A stretch of 64,000 nucleotides of DNA from Actinomadura sp. NBRC 104425 (lineage in GTDB: Bacteria; Actinomycetota; Actinomycetes; Streptosporangiales; Streptosporangiaceae), in assembly GCF_030269545.1 (NCBI RefSeq), contig NZ_BSTN01000013.1:62001-126000 (forward strand), written 5' to 3'. The notes beneath the pieces were generated by a model. That model had not been told where the DNA came from and ran no database searches. It saw nothing but the letters and a program-made list of their open reading frames with translations. Made by a program: the position numbers and the translations under genes. Numbering within the stretch: the stretch's first letter is position 1; every line of letters begins with the position of its first letter. Shown here piece by piece: positions 53,188-61,056 of the stretch.

Positions 53188-54170
53188 GCACACCTCTCAT
53201 CGCCGTCACCATGGGCGACGCGGCGGGCATCGGCCCCGAGGTGATCGTCCGCGCGATCCCGCGGGTGGCGGAGTTCAGCCGCCCCGTCGTGATCGGCGAC
53301 GCGGCCCGGCTGGCCGAGGCCGCGGCGATCTGCGGCGTGCCGCTGACACCGCACGTCGTCACCGACCCCGAGCAGGCGCGCTTCGCCCCCGGCACCGTCG
53401 ACGTGATCGACCTCGGGCTGATCCCCGAGGGCCTGCCGTTCGGCGAGCTGTCCCCCGCCGCCGGGGAGGCCGCCTACCAGTACGTGCGCGTCGCGTCCGA
53501 GCTGGCGATGGCCGGCAAGGCGCAGGCGATCTGCACCGCGCCGCTGAACAAGGAGGCGCTGCACGCCGCCGGGCACCGCTACCCCGGCCACACCGAGCTG
53601 CTGGCCGAGCTGACCGGGGTGCCGGAGGTGTCGATGATGCTGGCCACCGACACGGTCCGCGTCATCCACGTCACCACCCATATCGGGCTGATCGACGCGA
53701 TCGAGCGCATCGACGACGGCCTGGTCGAGCGCACCGTGCGGCGCGGCCACGACACCCTGGTCGCCGCCGGGGTCGAGCGGCCGCGCATCGCGGTGTGCGG
53801 GATCAACCCGCACGCCGGGGAGAACGGGCTGTTCGGCCGGGGCGAGGAGGAGGAGAAGATCGTCCCGGCGCTGGAGCGGCTGCGCGCCGAGGGCGTGGAC
53901 GCGCGCGGTCCGCTGCCCGCCGATACAGTGTTCTTCCGAGCCGGCCGGGGCGACTTCGACCTGGTGGTGGCGATGTACCACGACCAGGGCCACGGGCCGG
54001 TGAAGATCCTGGGCTTGGAGGCGGGTGTGAACATCACCGTGGGCCTGCCGGTGATCAGGACCTCGGTCGACCACGGCACGGCCTTCGACATCGCGGGCAC
54101 CGGCAAGGCGGACGCGGGCAGCATGGTGGAGGCGATGCGCCAGGCCGCCCGCCTGGCCAGGCGGATATGA
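53184..54170 (+). CDS. pdxA2: 4-phospho-D-threonate/erythronate dehydrogenase (PdxA2 type)
   Basis: A 328-residue PdxA-family NAD-dependent, metal-dependent dehydrogenase that oxidises and decarboxylates 4-phospho-tetronates to dihydroxyacetone phosphate. It shows VTMGDAAGIGPEVIVRA, CTAPLNKEALHAAGHRYPGH, GINPHAGENGLFGRGEEEE and YHDQGHGPVKILG. Next to an OtnK-type kinase the PdxA2 role is far more likely than vitamin B6 synthesis. ATG 53184 is preceded by ggaagga and overlaps the kinase stop. Confidence 0.92.
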   Translation: MSTPLIAVTMGDAAGIGPEVIVRAIPRVAEFSRPVVIGDAARLAEAAAICGVPLTPHVVTDPEQARFAPGTVDVIDLGLIPEGLPFGELSPAAGEAAYQYVRVASELAMAGKAQAICTAPLNKEALHAAGHRYPGHTELLAELTGVPEVSMMLATDTVRVIHVTTHIGLIDAIERIDDGLVERTVRRGHDTLVAAGVERPRIAVCGINPHAGENGLFGRGEEEEKIVPALERLRAEGVDARGPLPADTVFFRAGRGDFDLVVAMYHDQGHGPVKILGLEAGVNITVGLPVIRTSVDHGTAFDIAGTGKADAGSMVEAMRQAARLARRI

Positions 54171-55009
54171 GCCCGGACCCGAGCGCCGGCACCGACACCG
54201 GCGCGGGCGCCGGGGCCCGGGACGGCGCGGCCGGGGCGGGCGAGCGGCTGCGGGCCGCCGAGCGCCGCCGCCTGATCGAGGAGCTGGTCGCGGCGCGCGG
54301 CAATGTGGCGGTGGAGGAGCTGGCCGCCTCGCTCGGCGTCACCCAGTCCACGATCCGGCGCGACCTGGCCCTGCTCACCGAGCGGGGCCGGCTGGCCCGC
54401 ACCTACGGCGGCGCCATGCCGGTCACCGCCGCGCCGGAGCCGCCGGTGGGGCAGCGCGCGCACGAGCACGTCGCCGAGAAGGACCGCATCGCCCGGTGGG
54501 CCGCCGCGCAGATCGGCGACGGCGAGTCCGTCCTGCTGGACGCCGGCACCACCACCGGCCGGGTGGCCCACCACCTGCGCTCCCGCACCGGCCTGACGGT
54601 GATCACCAACGGGCTGACCGCGGTCACCGAGCTGGCCGACGCGACGGAGATCGATCTGGTGGTGCTCGGCGGGTCGCTGCGGCACATCAGCCAGGGCCTG
54701 GTGGGGCCGCTGGCCGAGCTGACGCTGTCGCGGCTGACCGCCGACCGCGCATTTCTCGGCGCCGACGGCCTGGATGCCGCCCTCGGCATCTGCGAGGCGA
54801 GCCTGGTGCAGACCCGGTTGAAGGAGCAGATGGCCGAGCGCGCCCGCGAAGTGTACGTGCTGGCCGACGCCAGCAAGCTGGGCCGCGCCCCGTTCGGCGC
54901 CTGGGCCGCGCTGCCCGGTCCGTGGACGCTGGTCACCGACCACACCGCCGACGAGGAGCGGCTCGCCCCGTTCCGCGCGCTGCCGCACGTGCGCGTCGTC
55001 CGCGCCTGA
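54167..55009 (+). CDS. DeoR/GlpR family transcriptional regulator
   Basis: A 280-residue sugar-phosphate-responsive repressor. After a disordered 25-residue start it has the DeoR HTH (ERRRLIEELVAARGNVAVEE, LGVTQSTIRRDLALLTERG) and a sugar-phosphate-binding domain (LLDAGTTTGRVAHHL, VITNGLTAV, VVLGGSLRH). ATG 54167 overlaps the pdxA2 stop, so it is the third gene of the acid-sugar operon. It probably binds the palindromes at 51763-51860 and regulates both arms. Confidence 0.92.
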   Translation: MSPDPSAGTDTGAGAGARDGAAGAGERLRAAERRRLIEELVAARGNVAVEELAASLGVTQSTIRRDLALLTERGRLARTYGGAMPVTAAPEPPVGQRAHEHVAEKDRIARWAAAQIGDGESVLLDAGTTTGRVAHHLRSRTGLTVITNGLTAVTELADATEIDLVVLGGSLRHISQGLVGPLAELTLSRLTADRAFLGADGLDAALGICEASLVQTRLKEQMAERAREVYVLADASKLGRAPFGAWAALPGPWTLVTDHTADEERLAPFRALPHVRVVRA

Positions 55010-55039
55010 CCGCCGCCCGCCCGGTGGCGCGGGCTCCGG

Positions 55040-55693
55040 TCACAGGCGCAGCACGGACGCCGGGGTGACGGCGCGCTCCTCCAGGTGGCCGGTGCCGGGC
55101 ACGTCGTAGCGGGCCAGGACGGTCAGGCCCGCGGGCAGGTAGGGGCGGTGCGGGTCGCCGACCAGCACGTCCACGCCGTGCCGCCGCTGCGCGCGCAGGA
55201 ACGCCATCATGGCCTCGGCCAGGTCGGGGTCGTAGCAGACGTCGCCGGCGAGGATCACGTCGGCCGGCACGGGTGCGCGGGAGGCCGACAGGTCCTCGCA
55301 CAGCACGTCGACGCGCACGCCGTTCAGGGCGGCGTTGAGGCGGACGGCCGCGGCGGCGACCGGGTCGACGTCGCAGGCGGTGACGTGCCCGGCCCCGGCC
55401 AGGGCGGCGCAGATGGCGACCATGCCGGACCCGCTGGCCAGGTCGAGGACGCGGCGCTGCGCCACCAGCTCGGGGTGGTCGAGGACGTGGCGGCCCAGCG
55501 CCTGACCGCCCGCCCAGGGGAACGCCCAGAACGGCGGCGGCACGTCCTCGCTCCGGTCGCCGGCGACGGCCTCCCACGCGGCGAACGGCTCGTCGGCCAG
55601 GTGCAGCCGCAGCTCGGGCAGCAGCGGCGGCGCGCCGACCCGGGTCAGCGACCGCACCACCGCCTCGTGCTCGTCCACGCCGAGCCCCGTCAT
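55040..55693 (-). CDS. Protein lysine methyltransferase-like (ETFB-KMT/Nnt1 type)
   Basis: A 217-residue class I methyltransferase. PPPFWAFPWAGGQALGRHVL followed by VLDLASGSGMVAICAALAGA and GDVCYDPDLAEAM is characteristic of METTL20/Nnt1-like protein methyltransferases; bacterial homologues methylate lysines of electron-transfer flavoprotein beta or ribosomal protein L7/L12. The target here is unknown. ATG 55693. Confidence 0.85.
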   Translation of the reverse strand: MTGLGVDEHEAVVRSLTRVGAPPLLPELRLHLADEPFAAWEAVAGDRSEDVPPPFWAFPWAGGQALGRHVLDHPELVAQRRVLDLASGSGMVAICAALAGAGHVTACDVDPVAAAAVRLNAALNGVRVDVLCEDLSASRAPVPADVILAGDVCYDPDLAEAMMAFLRAQRRHGVDVLVGDPHRPYLPAGLTVLARYDVPGTGHLEERAVTPASVLRL

Positions 55694-55822
55694 CCCAGAG
55701 CCCCGCGGACGACCGCGATCTGACGCACCGAAAGCCTCCTCCGCCTGCCTCCCTGCGATCCTCGCACAGCGGGAGACGGTCTCCTCTCCCGCCGCCCCGG
55801 GCCGCCCGGCGGGATCCGCTGC

Positions 55823-55860
55823 GGCGTCCGCGCCGCACGGGGCCGGGCGGCGCGGACGCC
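55823..55860 (-). terminator. Strong hairpin after the nitroreductase-hemerythrin gene
   Basis: ggcgtccgcgccgc (55823-55836) and gcggcgcggacgcc (55847-55860) form a perfect 14-bp stem with a 10-base loop, six bases past the stop. Confidence 0.7.
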
Positions 55861-55865
55861 CGGGC

Positions 55866-56696
55866 TCACGGCGCGTCGAGCAGCGGGATGAGCTGTTCCT
55901 CCTCGTAGTCGAGGTGGGCTTCGAGCTCGGCGGTGAGCCGTTCGACCTCGGCGAGCACCGCGCCGGGGTCGGCGTCCTCGGCGGCGACGGCCCGGCGCAG
56001 GCCGTCCAGCAGTGCCGCGACCCGTTCGTGCTCGCGGCGCAGCCGGTCGAAGGTCGCGGCGTGCCCGGGGTGGCGGGCGGCGAGGGCGGGGAACATCCCC
56101 TCGTCCTCGGCGGTGTGGTGGAACCCCAGGCCCCTGCAGACGGTCAGGCAGTTGACGCGCAGCTGCGCGCCGAGCCGCGGCCCGGTGCCGGCGATCTCCC
56201 TGCGGATGAGCGCCAGTTCGCGGCGGAAGGCGTCGTGCACCGGCTTGAGCGCCGCGCCGGGCGACGCGGCGTTCGACGCCGGCGGGCCGGGGATGGGCTC
56301 CAGCGCGACGACGGGGATGACGCGGGTGGTCTTGGCCTGGTACTCGGCCCACCCCGGGTTCGCCTCGGCGGCGCGGGCGAACAGGCGATCGCGTTCGTCG
56401 CCCTTCAGGACGGTGGCCTTCGCGTCGTAGATGAAGACGCCGTCCTCGACGGTGACACGCGGATGTGCCACCAGGTTGTGGAACCAGTCCGGGTGCCGGG
56501 GGGCTCCCCCGGCGGAGGCGATCACCAGCAGGCGGTCGCCGTCGGGCAGGTAGGCCACGGGCGTGGTGTGCGGGACGCCGGTGCGGGCACCGGTGGTGGT
56601 GAGCAGCAGCAGCCGGCCCCCTTCGAAGGGGCCGCCGACGCGTCCGCCGTTGGCGCGGAACTCGGCGATGATCCGCCGGTTGAAATCGTTGGGCAT
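55866..56696 (-). CDS. F420-type nitroreductase (Ddn)-hemerythrin fusion
   Basis: A 276-residue fusion. Residues 1-145 match the deazaflavin-dependent nitroreductase/F420H2-dependent reductase family (GGRLLLLTTTGARTGVPHTT, HPDWFHNLVAHPRVTVEDG, EANPGWAEYQAKTTRVIPV). Residues 155-276 form a hemerythrin HHE domain with the di-iron ligands in HHTAEDEGMFP, RREHERV and HLDYEEEQLIP. The fusion may couple a redox cofactor with oxygen, NO or peroxide sensing (inference). ATG 56696 is chosen from family length. The leader is long and contains a small ORF. Confidence 0.88.
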   Translation of the reverse strand: MPNDFNRRIIAEFRANGGRVGGPFEGGRLLLLTTTGARTGVPHTTPVAYLPDGDRLLVIASAGGAPRHPDWFHNLVAHPRVTVEDGVFIYDAKATVLKGDERDRLFARAAEANPGWAEYQAKTTRVIPVVALEPIPGPPASNAASPGAALKPVHDAFRRELALIRREIAGTGPRLGAQLRVNCLTVCRGLGFHHTAEDEGMFPALAARHPGHAATFDRLRREHERVAALLDGLRRAVAAEDADPGAVLAEVERLTAELEAHLDYEEEQLIPLLDAP

Positions 56697-56869
56697 GCTC
56701 TCATTTCTCGGTGGGTGCGAGATCTCGGCCGGCCGGTTTTCCGGCATGGCGAAACGGCCGTTGCGGTGGGGTGATTCGTGCGCGGGAATGCGTGCACGCG
56801 AAACAGCGGCGGGAAAACGCTGGAAAGGCGGGGAAAGCGTGAGCGGCGGGCCCCTGGCCCGCCGTGCGC

Positions 56870-56926
56870 TCACGACGCGGCCGGGCGCCTCACTCGTGAA
56901 CGGCCCATGGCCGACCCGGCAGTCAC
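56870..56926 (-). CDS. Possible 18-codon leaderless leader ORF
   Basis: TAGGGT (56939-56934) is followed after exactly seven bases by GTG 56926, opening an 18-codon frame (VTAGSAMGRSRVRRPAAS) that ends at 56870-56872. The -10-N7-GTG layout matches other leaderless genes in the window. It lies 173 bases upstream of the nitroreductase-hemerythrin gene and might act as a regulatory leader peptide. Only the geometry supports it. Confidence 0.3.
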   Translation of the reverse strand: MTAGSAMGRSRVRRPAAS

Positions 56927-56964
56927 GTTCCCGACCCTAACCCGGGCGAATAACGCGGAGCAAC

Positions 56965-57705
56965 TCACCGTTGGGCATTTCCGGATTCCCCGCCACGGGA
57001 CGCGCAGTCGCACCCGGCGTCGCGCAGGTGGGCGGTGTCGTTGAAGACGCGCACGACGGCGGTGCCGTCGCGGAACCAGTCGATCTCCGACAGGCAGGCC
57101 GAGTCGAGGAACATGCGATGCATGCTGGCCAGCGGCGCCCGCAGCGCCATCACCACCAGCGTCTTGATCGCGCCGACATGGCTGACCAGCAGCACCGTGC
57201 CCGCGGGAAGGCGCTCCACGACGCGGGCGCGCACGCGCTGCAGCCGGGTCAGGGTGTCGGCGAAGCTCTCCCCGCCGGGCGGCGCGACGGCGGGGTCGCT
57301 GCTCCAGGCGGCGGCCTCGTCGGGCCAGGCGGCGCGGACCTCCTCGAAGGTCAGGCCCTCCCACTCGCCGAAGTCGGTCTCGCGCAGGTCGTCGTCCACC
57401 AGCACCGGGCATCCGCCGAGCCCGTCGGCGACGATCTCGGCGGTCTGCCGGGCGCGGCGCAGCGGCGAGGACAGCACGGCCGAGATGCCGCCGCGTTCGG
57501 CCAGGCGGCGGGCGGCCGCCTGCGCCTGCGCCACGCCGTCGGCGCTGAGGCCCACCTCGGACACGCCGCTGAACCGCTTCTGCGGCGACAGCGGGGTGTC
57601 GCCGTGGCGCAGCAGCAGGGTGGTGACGGGCGGGGCGGTGACGCAGTTCCAGCCGGTGCCGCGGTCGGGCTCACCGCGATCATGAGGTGAGGACGTGTCG
57701 GTCAT
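56965..57705 (-). CDS. Histidine phosphatase (phosphoglycerate mutase-like)
   Basis: A 246-residue broad-specificity phosphatase with the RHG motif LLLRHGDTPLSPQKRFSG (catalytic His), SSPLRRARQTAEIV, the Glu region ETDFGEWEGLTFEEV and the second His in LLVSHVGAIKTLV. In many actinobacteria this domain is fused to RNase H; here it stands alone with a 28-residue N-terminal tail. ATG 57705 overlaps the glycosyltransferase stop (ATGA), so they form an operon. The substrate is unknown. Confidence 0.88.
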   Translation of the reverse strand: MTDTSSPHDRGEPDRGTGWNCVTAPPVTTLLLRHGDTPLSPQKRFSGVSEVGLSADGVAQAQAAARRLAERGGISAVLSSPLRRARQTAEIVADGLGGCPVLVDDDLRETDFGEWEGLTFEEVRAAWPDEAAAWSSDPAVAPPGGESFADTLTRLQRVRARVVERLPAGTVLLVSHVGAIKTLVVMALRAPLASMHRMFLDSACLSEIDWFRDGTAVVRVFNDTAHLRDAGCDCASRGGESGNAQR

Positions 57706-58760
57706 ATGATCTCCCGCAGGGTGGCGAAGAAGGTGCGCGCGCTGTCCTCCCAGGTGGGGAAGGTGAGGGCGCGTTCGCGGGCGGCGGCGCCGAGCCGGGC
57801 GCGCAGTCCCGCGTCGTCGATGAGCGTGCGCAGCTCGGCGGCGAGCGCGGGCACGTCGCCGACTTCGGCGTGCCGGCCCTCGCGGTCGTGCCTCGCCAGG
57901 TGGGGGAGGTTGCCCGCCCGCCAGCCGACGACGGGCAGCCCCGCTGCCATCGCTTCTCCATACACCGTTCCGTACGGCTCGCGGGTGCTGGGAAGCACAA
58001 AGATGTCGCAGTCGCGGTAGAGCCGGGCGACCTCGTCGCCGGGCAGGCGGCCGTGGCGGACGACGCGTCCGATCAGCTCGTCGCGGTTCAGGCGGCGCAG
58101 CACCGCGGTGCGGTAGGCGGGGTCGGCGTGCTCGTCGCCCACCAGGTGGAGGCGGGCGGCGCCCTCGGGCAGCAGGGCGACCGCGTCGAGCAGTTCGCAG
58201 ATGCCCTTGCGGGGCAGCCAGTTGGCGACGCACAGCAGTGCGGCGCGGTTGTCGCCGCGCACGTCGGTGGGCGGCTCGTCGGAGACGGCGGCCACGTCGC
58301 ACCCGGGCGGCACGACGACGGTGTCGCGGAAGCCCTGCCGGGCCAGCTCCTCGGCGAGGTGCTCGCTGGCGACGATGATCCGCGACACCCGCCGGTAGAC
58401 GGCCCGGTCGAGCGCGGCCTGCACCCGCGTGCGCAGCGGGCCGTGGTCGATGCCGCCGGGCGGCTGGTGCAGCACGGCGGCGACGGGGGCGTCCGGCCAG
58501 GTCCGGGAGGTGGCGAGGAACCCGGCGGCGATGCTGTCGAGCGCCACCACGTCGGGCTCCTGGTCGCGCACCGTCCGCCAGACGTCGTCGGCGTCGCGGG
58601 CGGCGAGCGGGAAGCGGCGTTCGGGAAAGGAGGCGAACCGCAGCCGGGCGCCGTTGCGCGGTGCGAGCTCGGCCATCCGGCGGTGGTAGCGGTAGCCGCC
58701 GGTCAGCGTGTTCGGATCGCCCAGCGTGATGAGGGACACCGACACGCTCTGCTTCGCCAC
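57702..58760 (-). CDS. GT4 family glycosyltransferase
   Basis: A 352-residue retaining glycosyltransferase with GT-B fold. The N-terminal SLITLGDPNTLTGGYRYHRR carries the glycine-rich acceptor loop. C-terminal ANWLPRKGICELLDAVALLP, FVLPSTREPYGTVYGEAMAA and GLPVVGWRAGNLP form the donor site with the EX7E glutamates. The sugar donor and acceptor are unknown. GTG 58760 follows a TAGGTC-like -10 by six bases, suggesting a leaderless start. It is coupled to the phosphatase downstream. Confidence 0.88.
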   Translation of the reverse strand: MAKQSVSVSLITLGDPNTLTGGYRYHRRMAELAPRNGARLRFASFPERRFPLAARDADDVWRTVRDQEPDVVALDSIAAGFLATSRTWPDAPVAAVLHQPPGGIDHGPLRTRVQAALDRAVYRRVSRIIVASEHLAEELARQGFRDTVVVPPGCDVAAVSDEPPTDVRGDNRAALLCVANWLPRKGICELLDAVALLPEGAARLHLVGDEHADPAYRTAVLRRLNRDELIGRVVRHGRLPGDEVARLYRDCDIFVLPSTREPYGTVYGEAMAAGLPVVGWRAGNLPHLARHDREGRHAEVGDVPALAAELRTLIDDAGLRARLGAAARERALTFPTWEDSARTFFATLREII

Positions 58761-58861
58761 CAACCCGACCTACCCCCACTCTGCGACGACGATGTGCAAA
58801 GGCGACCGTAACGCAGGGCGGGGGGCCGTGGGTCGGTGCGGCGCGGGCTGGCGGCGGAGCT

Positions 58862-59611
58862 TCAGTGCGACAGCAGCTTACGCCGGGCGATCTCGTCGGG
58901 CCGGGTGTGCAGGGCCTGGACGTTCTCCGGCGGCAGGAACGCCGGCTCGCCCACGGCCAGCACGCCCGACATCACCCGGGCCACCTTCACCGCCATCTCG
59001 GTGATCGCGTCGACCTCGGCGGCGGACCGGCCGAGCGCGAAGATGCCGTGGTTGGCCAGGTAGACCAGCTTGGGCGGCTCGCCGTGCTCGGCGATGTGGC
59101 GACGCAGCCCGGCGTGCACCTCGCGGGCGATGGCCAGGCCCGGATCGGCGTACGGGACCAGCAGCGCGTGCGGCCCGAGCACCACCACCTGGTCGGGGAA
59201 CAGGGTGCCCTCCACCAGCTTGTGCGCCTTGTCGGAGCACAATACGGCGTTGGCGGCGACCGGGTGGGTGTGCCCGACGACCTGCGCGCCCGCGTACTCG
59301 ATGCACATGGCGTGCAGCAGCGCCTCGATGGACGGGCGGCCCTCGCCGCCGACGCGGGCCTTGAGCATGGCCTCCGACAGGCCCGCCTGGTCGAGGTCGT
59401 CCTCTTCCAGCAGGCCGAGCAGGCGGCCGGTGTCGACCTCGACGAAGTCCTCGGGCGAGGCGGCCGCCATCCGCGCTCCGCTGGCCTTGACGAGCATGCG
59501 GTGCGGGCCGGTGCGGGCGGCGGTGTTGCCCTCGGCCAGCACCACCAGGTCGCGGTCGGGCCGCCCCAGCCCGCGGGTCAGCTCGATGAGTTCTGCCAGG
59601 CCTTCGGTCAC
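58862..59611 (-). CDS. Class II aldolase/adducin family protein
   Basis: A 249-residue zinc aldolase or epimerase of the fuculose-phosphate aldolase/AraD family. It shows VLAEGNTAARTG, MLVKASGARM, the metal site VVGHTHPVAANAVL and YLANHGIFALG. With two FGGY kinases upstream it probably cleaves or epimerises a phosphorylated ketose (inference). GTG 59611 is preceded by a strong aaggaga site and overlaps the upstream kinase stop (GTGA). Last gene of the operon. Confidence 0.9.
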   Translation of the reverse strand: MTEGLAELIELTRGLGRPDRDLVVLAEGNTAARTGPHRMLVKASGARMAAASPEDFVEVDTGRLLGLLEEDDLDQAGLSEAMLKARVGGEGRPSIEALLHAMCIEYAGAQVVGHTHPVAANAVLCSDKAHKLVEGTLFPDQVVVLGPHALLVPYADPGLAIAREVHAGLRRHIAEHGEPPKLVYLANHGIFALGRSAAEVDAITEMAVKVARVMSGVLAVGEPAFLPPENVQALHTRPDEIARRKLLSH

Positions 59612-61056
59612 GATTCTCCTTGCACCATGGGGTGGGTCAGGGGCGGCAGCGCGGCGCGCAGCCGCCGGAACAGTTCGTAGCGTTCGGTGTAGCGGGCGGT
59701 CCGCTCGGGGTCGGGCCGGTGGATGCGGGACGGCACGACCGCCAGGTCCCGGACCTCCTCCGGCGACGTCCACACGCCGACCGCCAGGCCGGCCAGCATG
59801 GCCGCGCCCACGGCGGCGCCGTGGCCGGTGACCGGCACCTGGATCTCTCGGCCCAGCACGTCCGCCTTGACCTGCAGCCACGCCTCGCTCTTGGCGCCGC
59901 CGCCGGTGCACAGCACCGACGGTACGCGATGCCCGGCGGCCTCCAGCGCGTCCAGGTCGGCGCGCAGCGCGAACGCGGTGCCCTCGAACACCGCCAGCAG
60001 CAGGTCGCGGGCGTCCACGCCGAGGTCGAGGCCGACGACGGCGCCGCGGACGCGGGCGTCCCAGCTGGGCGTGCGCTCTCCCGCGAACGACGGCGCCGCC
60101 AGCAGCCGGGTGGGGCGGGGCCGCTCCAGCAGCGGCCCGGAGTCCAGCAGGCCGGGCGGCTCGCCGGTGAGCGCACGCACCCAGTCCACGACGGCGCCGG
60201 TGGAGACCTGCGCGGTCAGCACGAGGTCGACGCCGTCCACGCAGTGCCGGGAGTGGATCAGGCCGGGCACGGCGGTGCCGCGCGGCACCGCCAGCACGGT
60301 GACGGTGGAGAACCCGGTCATCTCGGTCAGCGGGTCGCCGGGCCGCAGCACCCCGGCCTCCAGCGCCGACCCCACCGCGTCGATGCCCCCGGCGGCGACC
60401 GGGGTGCCGGCGGGCAGCCCGGTGAGCTCCGCGGCCTGCGGTGTGACCCGGCCGACGACCGTGCGGCACGGCACGGCGTCGGGGAGCATGCCGACCGGGA
60501 CGCCCGCGTCCGCCAGCGCGGCGGGCCAGCCGCCGTCCCAGCCCTGCATGAGGCAGGCGCCGGAGTCGTCCAGCGACGACTCGCCGGTCAGCCGCCGCAC
60601 CAGGAACCCGTTGGCGTGCAGCACGGCCTGGGCCTTGTCCAGTTCGGCGGGGCGGTGCCGCGCCCACCACAGCAGCTTGGCGGTGCCGTGGTAGGGGTCG
60701 GGGCCGTTGCGGGACGTGCCGAGCAGCTCCCCGATCTGGCGGGCCTCGGCCATGGCGCGCCGGTCGATCCAGGTCAGCGCGGGGCCGACCGGGTCGCCGT
60801 GCGCGTCCACCGCGACCATCGTGGGCGCCTGGCAGGTGACCGCCACCGACGTCACCTCGGCGCCGCCGACCACCTCGGGCAGCGCCTCGCACGCCGCGCG
60901 CCACCAGGCGTCGGCGTCCTGCTCGGCGCCCATCCCGGCCAGCCGCGTCGGGTAGCGGACGGTGCGTTCGCGCAGTACGCGGGCCCGGTCGTCCAGGGCG
61001 ACGGCCTTGAGCCCGGTGGTGCCGATGTCGACGCCGACGGTGACACGCGCGGTCAA
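59608..61056 (-). CDS. FGGY-family carbohydrate kinase A
   Basis: A 482-residue sugar kinase of the xylulose/gluconate kinase family. The ATP loop is VTVGVDIGTTGLKAVALDD, with the substrate region LTWIDRRAMAEA, a catalytic-base Asp segment (AGGIDAVGSALEAG) and VLCTGGGAKSEAWLQVKAD. The TTG at 61056 is preferred because it follows ggaggaacag at ideal spacing and overlaps the upstream stop (TTGA). An ATG at 61068 adds four residues with a poor ribosome site. The substrate sugar is not defined. Confidence 0.92.
   Translation of the reverse strand: MTARVTVGVDIGTTGLKAVALDDRARVLRERTVRYPTRLAGMGAEQDADAWWRAACEALPEVVGGAEVTSVAVTCQAPTMVAVDAHGDPVGPALTWIDRRAMAEARQIGELLGTSRNGPDPYHGTAKLLWWARHRPAELDKAQAVLHANGFLVRRLTGESSLDDSGACLMQGWDGGWPAALADAGVPVGMLPDAVPCRTVVGRVTPQAAELTGLPAGTPVAAGGIDAVGSALEAGVLRPGDPLTEMTGFSTVTVLAVPRGTAVPGLIHSRHCVDGVDLVLTAQVSTGAVVDWVRALTGEPPGLLDSGPLLERPRPTRLLAAPSFAGERTPSWDARVRGAVVGLDLGVDARDLLLAVFEGTAFALRADLDALEAAGHRVPSVLCTGGGAKSEAWLQVKADVLGREIQVPVTGHGAAVGAAMLAGLAVGVWTSPEEVRDLAVVPSRIHRPDPERTARYTERYELFRRLRAALPPLTHPMVQGES

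Noticed and set aside
53184..54170. Vitamin B6 biosynthesis role for the PdxA homologue
   Set aside because: It is translationally coupled to an OtnK-type kinase and a DeoR regulator; actinomycetes normally make PLP by PdxST, so a PdxA2 catabolic role is preferred.
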